The position numbers and the translations under genes are program-made. Shown here in pieces: positions 11,530-23,240 of a stretch of DNA of 64,000 nucleotides; the stretch's first letter is position 1; every line of letters starts with the position of its first letter. The DNA is from Emiliania huxleyi CCMP1516. Lineage: Eukaryota; Haptophyta; Isochrysidales; Noelaerhabdaceae. Below the pieces are notes generated by a model. That model saw only the letters and a program-made list of their open reading frames with translations, made no database searches and had not been told where the DNA came from. Location: contig NW_005201249.1 in assembly GCF_000372725.1 (NCBI RefSeq), positions 223,970 to 287,969 on the forward strand, given 5' to 3'.

Positions 11530-11974
11530 GTAGTTGAGCGCGTGATGGATATCTGCAACACTTTCTTATCAGAGACAAAGGAAAATGGGATCTCAGCAAA
11601 ACCTCTCGGGAGATACGAAACGCATTCCCCGGCCCGATGGCCCGCTCTGTATGTGTCAAACATGTGTGCTCATGTGTCACGATGAGCGCGGCTCACCGCC
11701 GCCCCCTCTTGCACACATCTCACGCAGGACGCAGCTCAGAGCCCCACAGACCAGCGCTCACACCCCCCCCCCACCCCCACCGCCCCAGGCCCCACTCCCA
11801 CGCGCACACGCGGGCGCGCTCGATGGCCAGGCGGCACACGCTGGGCCTGGCTTTGGCCCTGCGTTCCATTATTGGCTAATATTTATTGCTGTTATAAACA
11901 AAAGGTAAAATAAATCTTCGCCCAGACATGCTTCACTCGACGGACGACGCGATGGCCTCCTCTCGACCTCAGGC

Positions 11975-12766
11975 TCAGCAGACATGCTGGTTACCTCGCG
12001 GGCAAAAGTCCGTAACTACCTCGCAGGCAGAGACACCGGCCGATGGCGAGAAGGAGAGCAGGAGATCGAGGCGGCTCCGGTACGCCTCGTCTTTGAAGTG
12101 CACACTGTCTTCGAAGGGGAAGTCATGTCGACAGGCAGTGCCTCTCCAGTCGATGACAGGCAAGGCCGTCCGGCACGCGACGTGTGTGCCAAGGAGAGAG
12201 ATTTGCTGTAGCAAGGCGTTGCGGCACATTTGAGTGGGTAGGAAGGTGTGCTTTCGATAGCGAGGATTGCTGTGGTGCTGCGTGACCCAAGCCAGCCGCG
12301 TGTTTGGCCTCAAAATTGCCCTTGCGCTGCGGACCAAGTGCTCGACTTTCTCAACCCACGTTCGGTTGAAGAGCATCTGTATGTTCCCCGGGGTCATCTC
12401 ACAGGCGACCGACTCCCAGACGCCAAGAGTCAGCGTCACTAGGGTAGGTGCGCCGAATGAGCGCTGAGCCTCGCGGAGGATATCAGCCATGCGTGCCACC
12501 GGGTCGTGAGGCTCCCAGCTATGCCTGCGAATCCTGCCGACGGGCCACTGCGGGTAGACGAAGCCGTGGAGGTACTGCGCGATGCACACCAGAGTCGCGT
12601 TCTCGAAGCAAGCTGCCGCCAGTGATTTCGAGAAAGTGCAGCGCGTTGCATTAACCAAGCTCTCACACGTTTTGACGTCGTTGGAATCGCCGAGCAGAAG
12701 GACAACGCTGCGGGCGGTCAGCCCCCCAGTGATGCACAGGAAGGAAGTGTAGAGAGCACAAATCAT
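11975..12766 (-). CDS. SGNH-fold hydrolase, PC-esterase-like, secreted
   Basis: 263 aa from ATG 12766, chosen because it opens a signal peptide (MICALYTSFLCITGG). The longer frame to 12979 has no such start. A GDSN nucleophile block (residues 26-29), an LTLGVWE block (about 113-119), an AWVTQHHSN segment and a C-terminal DSVH (D220, H223) match the SGNH/GDSL blocks, closest in layout to PC-esterase/TBL-type O-acyl esterases acting on glycans. A single exon. The substrate is unknown. I infer a role at the cell surface or in the secretory pathway. Confidence 0.65.
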   Translation of the reverse strand: MICALYTSFLCITGGLTARSVVLLLGDSNDVKTCESLVNATRCTFSKSLAAACFENATLVCIAQYLHGFVYPQWPVGRIRRHSWEPHDPVARMADILREAQRSFGAPTLVTLTLGVWESVACEMTPGNIQMLFNRTWVEKVEHLVRSARAILRPNTRLAWVTQHHSNPRYRKHTFLPTQMCRNALLQQISLLGTHVACRTALPVIDWRGTACRHDFPFEDSVHFKDEAYRSRLDLLLSFSPSAGVSACEVVTDFCPRGNQHVC

Positions 12767-13008
12767 CAAGTAGAGCTCAGTGATGTGTGGGGCACGACAA
12801 CTCGCGGCCGGCCCGGTTGCGACACGTCCCCACGCGCACGACGAGTATACCTGTGAAGCCGGGAGGTACTCGAGCCTCGAGGTGTGGCGGTACGTTGCAA
12901 TGCCGCCGCCTTCACCCGGGGAGACGGGTCCTGGGTCGCTAATAAGGAAAGTAAGAGAAGTTTCTCCACACACACACATTCCAACGGCAGGCCGCTCGCT
13001 TAATTAAG

Positions 13009-13018
13009 AAATTCTTTT
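13009..13018 (+). promoter_or_regulatory. AAATTCTTTT box upstream of dynamin gene
   Basis: GAAATTCTTTTC lies about 205 bp before ATG 13225. The same box precedes the genes starting at 22814(-), 31745, 54689 and 56255. Its function is inferred from recurrence only. Confidence 0.35.
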
Positions 13019-13224
13019 CTTCAATGTCCACCACCCTCACCGCCGACGGAGCCGTCTTCACCTGGGCGAGGTGTGGGCAAAGGAGCAATGAGAGGGTTAA
13101 AAACTTACAACCCTCTTTTTAACCTCCTGGGTTTTTCAACGCCTCGCATTCTTTTTTCAAAATCAATCCGAATGCCGATCGCTCGCCAAGGCATTGCCGA
13201 CCTCCACGATCGCTCGCCAAGGCG

Positions 13225-16200
13225 ATGCCGACCATGGCGCAACCCGGACTGGCTGGCGCTATCGCGCTCAACAACGCCCTCGTCGATGCGCAGTCAAAGC
13301 TACCAGAGGGCAGCGCAGCGTTGGACTTGCCAATGTTTGTGGTCGTCGGAGCGCAGTCATCAGGCAAGTCGAGCGTGCTGGATAACGTGATTGGCCGCTC
13401 GTTCCTGCCTCGCGGGTCGGGCACGGTGACTCGCCGCCCACTCGTGCTGATGATGCAGCACCACGCGAGCGAAGAGTATGGCGAGTTCAACCACCTCCCG
13501 GGTCAGCGCCTCACGACCGACGCGCAGATATGCTCGGCGATCGAGAAGGCGACGATCGATGAGTGCGGAGAAAAGGGCTTCTCTTCGAGGCCAATTTACC
13601 TCCACTACTATTCGCCTACCGTGCCCGACCTCACTTTGGTCGACCTTCCGGGCCTCATCAAAGCACACGCCGCGGATATGGACCCGAGCGCTCCTCACAT
13701 CATCAAGACCATGGTGCTGGAGTTTGCCCAGGCACCAGCCGCCATCCTGCTGGCCGTGACGCCGGCGCACAGCGACCTCGTCACCTCGGACGCGATCCAG
13801 CTGGCGAGAGAGGTCGACCCCGACGGGCAGCGCACCCTCGGTGTGCTCACCAAGCTTGACTTGATGGACGAAGGGACCGACTGCTCGACTGCACTCCTCG
13901 GGGAGGACCCTCGCGCACCCAAGCTGCGCCTCGGCTACGTGGGGGTCGTCAACCGCGGCCAAAAGGACATCAACAACGGCGTCGACCTCACGGCCGCACG
14001 CGCGCGCGAGCGCACCTTCTTCAAGGAGCACGGCGTGTACGGCCGCCCCGCGATGAGCGGCGCGCGCCTCGGCACGGAGGCGCTGGTTGCGACCTCGTCG
14101 GCGCTGCTGGTGGAGCACATCGAGCGCTCCCTGCCCAAGCTCAAAAGTCAGATCGCGGCGCGGCTCGAGGCGTCCGAGGGTGAGCTCGCGCGCCTCACCG
14201 CCCTCGCCGACCCCGCCGCCATCGAGGCAACGCTGTTCAAGGTCGTCGCCGACGCGCGCAGCGCCTTCTCGTCGCAGCTTAATCCGGGCGCGGCAATGGC
14301 GGTGAGCGAGCCTACACTATCAGCCCGTCTCCTATTTCGGCAAACTCGGTTTCAGCGCTCTAGTCTCGGCTACGTCTCCACTGCAGGTGAGCCAGATGCG
14401 TGCGCGCGCCTTCTCGGCGGGGCACGACATCGAGTCGCTCTTCATCGGCGACTGATGGCGAGCCGCACGCACGCGGAGGCGGGGCGGCTGCTCGAAATTC
14501 ATTTGAGACTGAGATTAGGCCTGATGAGCGAGTTGCGCGCGGAGGTCGCCTGCTACTCGCTCGGTGAGCTCGACCTGATGGCGTGACGGCGACGAGATAG
14601 CCCGAGATGTCTGCACGAGGTTAGGCGAGCTCGACCAGATGGCACGGAAGATGGCGGGCGTCGGCGGGATGATCTTCGACGTCGACCAGGCCTTCCGGTT
14701 CCTCGTCCGCGAGCAGATCCCAAAGTTCGAGGCGGTCTGCGTGCGGCTGGTCGAGCGCGTGCGCGAGCGCCTCGAGAGCAGCGTGCGGGAGATGGAGCTC
14801 GGCATCGGGGGAGACTTCACCTCCGCGGCTAGCCAGCAGGGTGCCGTGAACAGTGTCTCTTCACACCGGCAAGCGGTGTCCTTCAGGCGCCTTCCCGCGG
14901 CTCGCCGGTGAGGTGCGAGACGCGTGCCTCCGGATCCTCGCCGACTACGCGGCGCCCACACGGACGCTCGTTCAGGAGCTAGTGGCCATGGAGAACGCTC
15001 GCATCAACCTGGCGCACCCGAGCTTTGTCGCCCGGCCGTCGGAGCTCGAGAGCTTCAACGGCGCAATGACGCGTCTCGCTAAGCGGATGGGGCCGGCCTT
15101 TGGCGCGAACCACAGGGTGCACGACGTGGTGCACGAGGGGCCCGCACGCAAGCGGCGCATCAAGACGGGCGGCCTCCAAAAGTTCGTCTCTCTGGGCCAC
15201 ACGCGCCACCTGCTGCTGCTGCGCACGGGCAAGCTGCAGCGGCTCTCAAGCCGCCTCTCTGAATAACCATCCCTGAACTTCGGCTGAGACCTCCAAATAG
15301 GCCACCTGCAGTGGTTCGAGCCGCACGGCGAAACGACCCAAGCTAAGGGTACCCTCAAGCTCGAAGGGTGCAAGCTCCGGCGCGAGCCTCGCGCGTGCAG
15401 CCGCGCATATCGGGCTAGAGGTCGGGTAATCGTGTCGCGAGAGAATAGGCGCGAGCTCCGCTCCCCCGGTGATGTCCGGCCATCCGCAAAGCCGGCGAGG
15501 GCGGGCGAGCGGAAGCAGCTGTACCTGTATGGCGCGCCCGCGCTCCTGAATTCCGAGATCCTGCTCCAGTTCGAGGACGAGGTCGTCGCCGACGAGTGGG
15601 AGCGCCAGCTGCAGCTCGTCATCGACGAGACGCTCGCGGCGGAGCCCGACGACGCGCAGAGCGACGCCACGGCCGCGGCCGGCGCTGGGGTGGCGGCCAG
15701 GCTAACGGGTGTGCTAGCGCCACTCAAGGAGGAGCACGCGGCGCTGCGCGACTTGTCGGAGGCGGCCCGTATCGCCCACTTCAAGCTTGTGCACATGCTC
15801 GACTCGTACGTGGGCATCGTGCAGGCGACGCTGTGCGACCTTGTGCCCAAGGCGATCACCGCGCGCCTGCTCAACGCGACGAGGGACGCGATCAACGCGC
15901 GGCTCGAGCCGACGCTGGGTCGCGGCTCGGTGGCCGCGGTCGTCGCGGAGCTGATGGCGCCCACACCCGAGCACGAAGCCTCGCTCGCGAGGCTGCAGGC
16001 GGAGGTTGGGTCGCTCCGCGAGTGTGCGCGCGTCGTCGCCCACGTCCCCTGCCACGTCCGCGCCGCCCCGTCGCCGGCTACCAACGTCGAGCCTACACGC
16101 TCGCCTCTCTCGGAGCTGGCGGACCCCACGGCTCGAACCACTCTACTTTAGAGAGCGCTGTGGACGCGGCTTCCGCGGACTTCCGCGCCTCCGCGCCGTG

Positions 16201-16282
16201 GCTTGGCGCGCCGGCCGCGGCCGAGGCGGTTGAAAGAGAGGGCGAGAGAGAGCGCGCTGCACACAATCTGCGCGCGCTCTAG
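13225..16282 (+). CDS. Dynamin-family GTPase with PH and GED domains
   Basis: A large membrane-fission GTPase. The GTPase domain has G1 GAQSSGKSS (residues 42-50), G3 DLPG (140-143) and G4 TKLD (209-212). The middle/stalk domain is spread over exons 14387-14447, 14625-14840 and 14887-15228. A PH-like domain follows (KTGGLQKFVSL..LLLLRTG / HLQWFEPHG..LKLEGCKL, then ILLQFEDEVVADEWE). A GED helix block follows that (HMLDSYVGIVQATLCDLVPKA). Introns: 14302-14386 (GT), 14448-14624 (GC, least certain), 14841-14886 (GT, only 46 nt) and 15229-15300 (GCAAGC donor). From 15301 the frame stays open to a TAG near 16149; an insertion in the PH domain (about 15390-15500) may be another intron. A last exon from about 16146 to the stop at 16282 is possible but unproven. 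The PH domain suggests phosphoinositide binding in endocytic or trafficking fission. Confidence 0.88.
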
Positions 16283-16371
16283 CGAGAGATTTCTCCCTTT
16301 TCGTTCTCGCTCTCGAGACACTTGTCCCTTTTCTGTAAATTCTCATACAATTCAGCTGTAAGCACCTATCG

Positions 16372-18019
16372 CTACTTAGCAGACTCTACGCTCGACGCGC
16401 TGGCGGTGCGTCCGATCTCTGCCACCAGCGCCGGCTCCAGCTTTGGCGCCGGCGCAGCGTTGAAGCGCGAGAAAATGAAGTCGGTCTCGTACGGCCCGGG
16501 CACCTCGTACAGAGCGGCGTCGCCGTCGATGGCGCCCTGCTGGCGCGAGGGCGGGTGAGAGGCGAGCGGCGGGGCGGGGGCGGAAGAGAGGCGACTGGCG
16601 GGGCTTCTCACCTCCGCCATCGCCTCGGTTGTGAACTCGCCCTCCTCGGGGTAAATGTCGAGCTTGCCGTTCCGCGACTTACTGGACGAGAAGGACTGGC
16701 CAAAAATGCCGTGTGGCAGGCTGCGCGCGGCGTAGTCGCCGTGCAGGGTGAAGCCGACGTCCAGCCGATGGCTCGGCCCCGCGATGGCGTGCGTGGGGCT
16801 CCCCTTAACCACCACCGAGACGTCCCCAATCGTAAAAGTTGCGTGCGCCATCGCGACGCTTGCAACCGCCTCTTCACACGCTTTGCGGCCGCCCTTACCC
16901 AGCTTAAACTTGTGGCCGCCGCACGAGCCCGTCACCACGTCCCACGCCCAGTTGTTCTCGCCGAGACGCGACGCCCAAAAGGAGAAGTTTGCCAGCTTGC
17001 GCTTGTCGCCGCCCACCCTCGCCACCACGTGCGCCTCGGTCACAAAGCTGCCGTGTACGATGAGCGGCGGGCTACCATCCAGCTTCCTGTCGAGCGGAAA
17101 TGTGGCGTTCTCCGTTTTCAAGTTGACAGCGAGCCCAGGAGCGGAGAAGAAGGAGTAGAGGCGCCCATGCCGCCCCCTGAAGTCGGCGCGTCCGCCGTGC
17201 GCGAAATGGAGGTGCGGGTCCTGCAGTATCTCATACCGGTGCGTGATGTTCATGGCCGCAATAGTGAAGCCGCCCGCCCCGCCTGTGATGCCGTCGTAGC
17301 ACTTCTCGTCCTTGATAACTAGGTCGGCTAGCCCGCTGCGGGCGCCGCTGTAGAACAGCAGCTTCGTCTCGACGGGGTTGATTTCACTGTAGTCTCCTTC
17401 TGCCACGGCGAGCGTCTCGATGACGCCGAGGCAAGTCTGACCAGGAGAGTGCATTAGCGGAAACTCCTCGTCTATGGTGATTACTGCGCAAGTGCTGGCG
17501 TTGGTGCAGTGTTCGGTCGCTTGCATCGCAAAGCTGTACGGCTCCAACGCACTCCCTGTATCGCCCGGGAGGTAGCTTAAATACCTTAGCAGTTCCGGCC
17601 GCAGGACCGGTGTGACCTGCGAGTCCTTTGCGGCCAGGAAGACGACTATTTTTGCCTGCGCCACGAGCGATCCGCCCGGTGAGAGATGAGGAGGCAATGG
17701 CAGGCAGCCACAGCGGCGACTGCCAAGAGAAAAGGGGGGGGGGTTCGGGTGCTCCACTCACGTCTTTCTTTAGCACCGCATCGACGGGCTCCGCTCCCAC
17801 ACAAATGAGCGCCGAAGCGTCGTCAGGGTCGTGGTAGCACATTTTCGGCCGTGTTGAGAGGTTCTCGAGGCATACCTGGATCCCGATCGTATCGCCAAAC
17901 TTGAGGTGGTTCGGGTTACAATTGTCCCGGTCGAAGGCTCCGTTCGTGTACTGACACACAGGGCGAGGAGACGGTGTCAGAGGTGCCGAAAGAGCAGTCA
18001 GAAGAACAGAGGCCGTCAA
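16372..18019 (-). CDS. Secreted vWD-like domain protein
   Basis: Exons 18019-17762, 17655-16612 and 16539-16372 are all phase 0 with GT-AG introns of 106 and 72 nt, giving about 489 aa. A signal peptide (MTASVLLTALSAPLTPS) is followed by a Cys-containing N-terminal region, then a DPHLHFAHGGRADFRGRHG block and YSFFSAPGLAVNLKTE, typical of a von Willebrand factor D-like module common in algal and protist secreted proteins. FWASRLGENNWAWDVVTG and paired Cys follow. No transmembrane segment is evident at the C-terminus. I infer an extracellular or vacuolar adhesion or matrix protein; no catalytic motif is seen. The overlapping plus-strand ORFs are shadows. Confidence 0.7.
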
Positions 18020-18811
18020 TCGTTATAAGTGTGCATAGGGATCAGGGTGCTAGAGCTGGTGGTCGTCGAGATCGCTGGCTTCTGGGGTATTGGCTTTGCC
18101 TGGCAGATGTTGACGTTGGTAGCTGCGGGGCGAGGGAGGGGGGAAGGGGTGAGGAGACCGCCAAGGTCGCGCTGCAGATCTGGGCCCTAGAGGTGTCTCT
18201 CAGAAGTGCCTCTCCCTGGGGCGGTTTGCGCCTACAGAGGCGGAGCATACGCTCGCCACGTCGAAGGATCTGGCGTCGGTGACGAGCATGTAGGGCGAGG
18301 AGCCGACGCCACCTCGTATCGCCTCTCGGACGAAGTGGTGCGGCATGGTCGCGGGGAGCAGGGGTGCTCGCGAGTGGGAACAGCCGTCGGAAGGCAGATT
18401 AGAACGGTAAAAGCAGACTCGTGTTCATCGTTTGGCCAATTCCGCCGAACAGAATAAAATAAACCGCGCCTCGCGATCATCTGGCCCGCTGGGTGCGCTT
18501 CTTAGCTCCCCGGCCCTGGATGTGAGGTTGCCAACTGCACTCCAAGTGCTCCAAGTGCCAAGCTCGAGGAGGAGGCGCGCTCGTGCCAGTGAGTGTGCGC
18601 GCCAGTCCCTCCGTGCCTCTCTGTGTGTCAGGGATAGTCAGGGCCGTCCATGACGCATGAGAGCTTCAGTCTGCTCGGTCGGGGACGCCCGCTCTACAGC
18701 GCTCTACATGTCTACAGCAGCGCTCTCTGACGTACACACTACATCCTCTACAGACTACATGGAATGGCTACCTAATGGCCAGCCGCCAACGGAGCCCTAC
18801 ACCTTTTCCTC
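18020..18811. other. Intergenic with dispersed repeat, no gene recognised
   Basis: It contains the inverse copy of a repeat (18484-18562) and CTCTACA-type short repeats near 18690-18760. The ORFs are short and motif-free. Confidence 0.45.
18484..18562 (-). repeat. Dispersed repeat E, copy 1
   Basis: The inverse complement of 31633-31714. It shares the blocks GCACTTGGAGCACTTGGAGT, CACATCCAGGGCCGGGG and AGCTAAGAAGCGCACCCAGC with that copy and partly with 44847-44908. Class unknown. Confidence 0.85.
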
Positions 18812-19591
18812 CTACCTTCGGTGATGCAGTAAGAACCGCTCGCAGAGTCGGCTGTGCGCCACGCAGAGTGCCGCTAGGAAGCCTCCGACCAGGGTGAAGA
18901 CCGGCGTGAACTCCCTCCTCGCGTTCCGCTCCCGAACGCGGTCCTCGACGGCGTCACCAGCGAGGATGCCGCAGAAGAACGCCACGACTATTGCCAGGCT
19001 CAATACAGCTTTATCTCTCAGAATGGTCCGCGCCGAGGCGTCTTTGGCCCGTCCCAGGCAGATCTGCAGCAGCGCATTAGGAGGTATGCGCATGTGCCCG
19101 GTCAAGAGGGTCGAGACGACCCCGTCGGGGTGCGCATTGCAGTACCCACCGGCCACGATGCCCGTGAGGAAGGAGATAGGGGTGAGGAAATAGAGGTCCT
19201 TTCCCTCGCACAGCAGGGTCCTTCCCCTATCTCCTTCCGTGCAGCTCTGCTGTGCGTGCCGCAGCCCGTCGCCCAGCGCACCCATGGAGACCACTGCAAA
19301 CATCGCCACGCCCAGAACCCTGCCCTTATCCTCGACGAGGATGTTGAGCGCATCGTACGCGATTCCGCCGCCGATATACGCGGCGATGAGGGAGGCAGTT
19401 AGCAGCATCTCCTCAACCCTCCATTCTCGGGCCTCGACGGCGAGGAGGAGAAGATTGCCCGTCATGACGGTTGCAAAGCGAGCTGAGATTTGGTAGGTGA
19501 TGCCGGTGAGGGCGCCCCAGGCCAGTGCGTAGCAGGACTTGAGAAGAAGGAGGATGCGCTTCTCGCTGCGGCTGATATTTTCGTCTGCCAT
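18812..19591 (-). CDS. DUF1275 (YoaK-like) membrane protein
   Basis: A 259-aa single exon. The N-terminal pattern G..TGITYQISARFATVMTGN matches the G..D...Y......F...MTGN signature of DUF1275/YoaK proteins. About six hydrophobic segments are visible, with a C-terminal segment ending in basic residues. The family is widespread in bacteria, fungi and algae and its transport function is not established. The coding sequence holds a perfect 15-bp inverted repeat (19168-19182 with 19224-19238). Confidence 0.8.
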   Translation of the reverse strand: MADENISRSEKRILLLLKSCYALAWGALTGITYQISARFATVMTGNLLLLAVEAREWRVEEMLLTASLIAAYIGGGIAYDALNILVEDKGRVLGVAMFAVVSMGALGDGLRHAQQSCTEGDRGRTLLCEGKDLYFLTPISFLTGIVAGGYCNAHPDGVVSTLLTGHMRIPPNALLQICLGRAKDASARTILRDKAVLSLAIVVAFFCGILAGDAVEDRVRERNARREFTPVFTLVGGFLAALCVAHSRLCERFLLHHRR

Positions 19592-19689
19592 GCTTCCGAC
19601 GCGAGTCAGCGAGCAGGCTTTACATACTCGCGTATGTTACACTCTCGTACTAAAGAACAGTCATACCAGCGAGCAGCGACCGGACATAA

Positions 19690-20120
19690 ACAAATAAATA
19701 AATAAAATAACATCGCAAACCCTGTCAGCAGTCCTCCTCCGGGAATGTACATAAGAGCCACATACATTTAAAAACGGACACCTCTCTGTGAGATAGGTAA
19801 AAAGGAACAGGTGCCCGCCCGTGCGATCGCTTTGTGCAGGCAGGGTTCTTTGTGGGTGTGGTCGGCGACTAGCCGGCCGGGGTCGTCCTCCCGATGGGGG
19901 ACTAGCACTAGCCGTCTTCCACATGGTCCCTCGGGTCCCTGCTGCTCCTAATCTCTTCGTACATCCTCCTGCTGATCTCCGCAAAGTCCTGCTCCCTCCC
20001 TCGTCTCGCCCTGCGCGTCTGCTCCGCCTCCCCGTTGTCTGCCCTGCCTCGTCTGGCGACTGGTCCTCCATAGTCGGTTGAGGTCGCCGCCCTCCTCGTG
20101 CCTCTGTCCAACGCTCTCTC
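19690..20120 (-). mobile_element. Retroelement 3'-end fragment, copy A
   Basis: About 90% identical by eye to 34110-34470. On the minus strand both copies keep a short coding stretch (GEAEQTRRARRGREQD, then AEISRRMY and EIRSSRDPRDHV) and end toward a TTTA microsatellite, as non-LTR retrotransposon 3' ends often do. The replaced residues between copies are mild (N/D, F/V, E/D), which hints at past coding constraint. This copy carries an extra block (19709-19765) also found near 48560. Confidence 0.55.
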
Positions 20121-21100
20121 GGCCAGACGCTATATACACCTATGGGGGGGTTCGCAGAATGACACAGAACGAAAATCCGCCGACCCGTCTCTTGTGTGTT
20201 GTGAGAGTGAGTGTGACTGTGTGCGCTACTGCAGCGCTGCTGTGGGTAGGAGCCCATCTGTTAGTGTAGAGTACTGAGTCGAGGCTACGTAGAGCTAGAG
20301 AGCGGTGTCCGTTTTATTTCGTATTCTATATACTGGGCTGGGTCTTTCGCGTTTAGGCATTGTGGGGTTGGCACTCCCATCGACCCTCATGACCTCCTGC
20401 GGTCTCTGAGATGGACACCAGTGGGTGTGGGACCACAGCCAGGATACACTCGAAGGCTGCGTAAGCAGTAGAGGTCGATACTCGACGCGTCCCACATGGT
20501 ATGTGTCGCTGTCGGCACGCTGTCGACAGGCGGACGTCGAGCGACACCCCGGCGGCAGTGCCACCCAGGAGTGGTCGGGCGGTCTCCCGTCATGAAAGGG
20601 CCACCATGTGATCCGTATGATGATTCCTGACAACCGCCTCAGTCATCTTTCGTCGCAGTCGTCCCGCTCTGAGAGGAGCTGCGGGTCAGTTCGACAGCTG
20701 GAGCTGTGTCGCCGGCGGCGGCGGCCTGCCTCCGCGCGGAGGTGCCTCTGAGGTGGACATTTTTTGGTCACAGAGAACGCGTTCGAATTTTCACTCCGGA
20801 GCTTCAACTCTGCACGCGCACCGGCCAGGGCTACAATAGTGCCAGTGAGCCGACTCGAAGGCCGCGACCGTCAAGTGTTCCCCACATTTATTTCCTCTTC
20901 TGCTGTGAACCCAGCCACGTACACGCAGACAATCGCCTCTCAGACGGGTATATACTTAACACACATATCATCTACAGACTCTGTTGGCCGTGCCGTGAAC
21001 AGGGCACTGTACCTCGGGAAGGTCGTCTCGCTGCCGTTCCCGCTCCCGTCGATGGGGTTCGCGTGCGACGTCGCTCTGGGCGCCGCTGCGTCTCAGACGG
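20121..21100. other. Intergenic, no gene recognised
   Basis: Moderate GC, short ORFs without motifs. It probably includes the 3' flank of the minus-strand EF-hand gene. Confidence 0.4.
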
Positions 21101-21137
21101 CGCGAACCGTGCGGGCGGCGACGGCGCGAAGGGAGGC

Positions 21138-22814
21138 CTACACAGACGGTGCGGGTGCCGGTGAGCTCACGAGCTCCGCACGCGAGGGTTCTTCGGCGGC
21201 GCGGGAGGGGCGCCTCGACGGCGAACAGCGGGAGGAGGAGGAGGCGGAGGAGGGGCGGCGGCGAGGCGCGCATGCCGGCGCGGAAGCCGAGGAGCGCCAG
21301 TGCCCAGACGAACGCCTCGCGCCGGGGCGGCTCTCCGCCGACCACCGGCACGAGCGCGCGCGAGGAGAGGTCGCGCGGCGGCGAGGCGGACGCGGCGGCG
21401 GAGCCGAGGCCACGCACCAGCGCCTGCGCCGTGGAGAGGGGCGCCGGACTCAGCACGCGCTCACACAACAGCCCGCATCGCGCGCGCGCACGCGCGCTAC
21501 GCCGGCCGCCTGCGCCGACAGCAGCGCGACGTGGAGTCGCATCGACGCCGCCTGCAGCCGCACGGCGAGCCAGCAGCCAGCCAGCCGGCCTGCTCGCAGC
21601 AGGAGGTGTTGAAGAGTCGCCCCTTTGCACGGCGAGCCCGCGGCCAGCTAGTCGGGCCGAAGGCGAAGGTGAGGACACGCTCTGCGGCGCCCGGCGCGAC
21701 AGTGCCCAGCGCGGCGCACTCGGCCGACCCGCCCGACGTGAGGCGGCGGAGCAGCACCTGGCTCGCGGGCGGCGCGGCGGGTGGGAAGAGGCGGGTGGGA
21801 AGAGGCGACGCTCTCACGGGAGGTTGCCCCGCCGCTGCGGCGGCAGGGGAGACTCACCTTGGCCTCTCTGGACGCGCAGGCGCCGAGGCCAGAGATGCGC
21901 TCGCCGACGCTTTCCCCGAGCGAGAGCGCGCGCGCCGCGGAGGAGGTGGCGGCGGAGAGGGAGGCGCCGGCGGCCGCGCACAGCGCCAGGCACAAGTCCC
22001 GGAGGGCGAGTGGGTCGTGCGCCGCCGCCGCCGCGAGAACGGGAGCCGCGCGGCGGGAGGGAGGGAGAGCGTCGAGCTCGCAGCGCACGTCGCGCATCCG
22101 CCCGAGGAGCGCGGCGCGGCGCGCCTCCGCCGCGGTGGTGCGCGCGCTCCTCGGCGCCGCCCTGCCGCCCCTGTGCGCCGAGAGGAATAGGACTCTCTCG
22201 GTCGCCTCGCACTCGATCGCGAGGGAGCGAAGCTCGGAGCGAAGCGCAGCGGCGCGCGCCGCGCGCGCCTCGGTCTCTCTCGGCGGCAGCTCCTTGGCGC
22301 GGCGGTACGCCTCGCGCAGCCGCGACAGCACGCCGCGCACCGCAGCCCACCCAACCCCCGTGAAGGCGCGCACAAAGAGGACCGAGTACGCAAATGGGCC
22401 GCCGTACAGCAGGCCGGCGGCGCCGGCGGCAGCGAGGCACTCGTCGCTGTGGCGGGACCAAAGGGCGGCCGCGGCGCGGGCGCCGCCGGCCACCGGCCTG
22501 CCAATGGAGGCGACGCAGCGCTCGAGGTCCTCCAGGCTGACCTGCTCCGGCGGGAGGGAGGCCGGCGTCAGTGGCGGGGAGCAGGAGCGGGCGCGCAGGC
22601 GGCGGCGAGGTGCAGGGAAGAAGCGGCCAAGCGGCGTGGCCGCGGTGGCGGGGGAACGCACCTCCCCGTCCCTGTCTCGATCGACTGCGCGAAGGAGCGC
22701 GGCGCCGGCACGATCGCGAGCGGAGGCGAGACTTGGAAGCCCGGAGAGACGTGCACCACTCGCCGGCGGCGCGACGAGGAGGAGGGCGGAGAGGAGGAGG
22801 CGCGGGACGAACAT
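21138..22814 (-). CDS. Signal-peptide protein with single EF-hand-like loop
   Basis: ATG 22814 opens a strong signal peptide (MFVPRLLLSALLLVAPPASG). Exon 1 (22814-22662) ends in AVDRDRDGE, a calcium-loop-like D.D.DG.. stretch completed by VSLEDLE in exon 2 (22541-21858). Exon 3 starts at 21757 (VLLRRLTSGGSAECAALG). Introns of 120 and 100 nt are GT-AG, phase 0. Later exons are less sure: one frame gives RLQAASMRLHVALLSAQAAG, then a 41-nt GT-AG intron and ALVRGLGSAAASASPPRD to a hydrophobic PPPLLRLLLLPLFAVEAP segment; the stop is undecided between about 21138 and 20968. The body is helical and Ala/Arg-rich with a hydrophobic stretch (LYGGPFAYSVLFVRAFTGVG). Function unknown. The long antisense ORFs are shadows. 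Confidence 0.55.
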
Positions 22815-22880
22815 ACACTCGGTGTCGAAAACACCTCTCCGACACTCGTGATTGGCCGCCCCTCCTGGCCGGGCGCGCGC

Positions 22881-22950
22881 AAAAGAATTTTTTGTGCGAC
22901 ACGATTCACGCGACAGGCGAGGCGCGGGCGACGGCTTCCAAAAGAATTTT
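22881..22950 (-). promoter_or_regulatory. Two AAAATTCTTTT boxes before EF-hand gene
   Basis: On the minus strand AAATTCTTTTGCGC (22890-22877) and AAAATTCTTTTGG (22950-22938) lie about 65-135 bp upstream of ATG 22814, in sense orientation. Confidence 0.35.
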
Positions 22951-23123
22951 AAACACGCCCTCCGTGTGCCCAGTGTCGTGCCGCGAGGAGCCGTGCAGTG
23001 CCTGATAAGTCTGTGTGCTGTGTGGTGCACGCCCTCCGCGAGCGAGCGGGGCGGGGTCTGCCCGTCGGGTCGCTGCCCTAATCCCACCAGGGGTTGACTG
23101 CTCTATTTATTTATTCGTTCGTG

Positions 23124-23240
23124 CCGCGAGGTGGCATGAAGGTTGCAGCGAGAATCGGCGAGAGACTGTGAAGAGAGATAGGAAGAGGCGGACGCCCGAA
23201 AGAAAGGGTGGGCGACGGCTAGCGCATCACACTCCTCAAC
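23124..23240 (+). repeat. Dispersed repeat C, copy 1
   Basis: It shares CGCGAGGTGGCATGAAGG, GTTGCAGCGAGAA, AGAGAGATAGGAAGAGGC and GGGCGACGGCTAGCGCA blocks with 48211-48310 and, more loosely, 54384-54470. It is preceded by a TTTATTTATT run. Class unknown. Confidence 0.8.

Noticed and set aside
20764-22363. Overlapping plus-strand Arg-rich ORFs (282-404 aa)
   Set aside because: They are antisense to the EF-hand gene, whose minus strand has a signal peptide and in-phase GT-AG introns.
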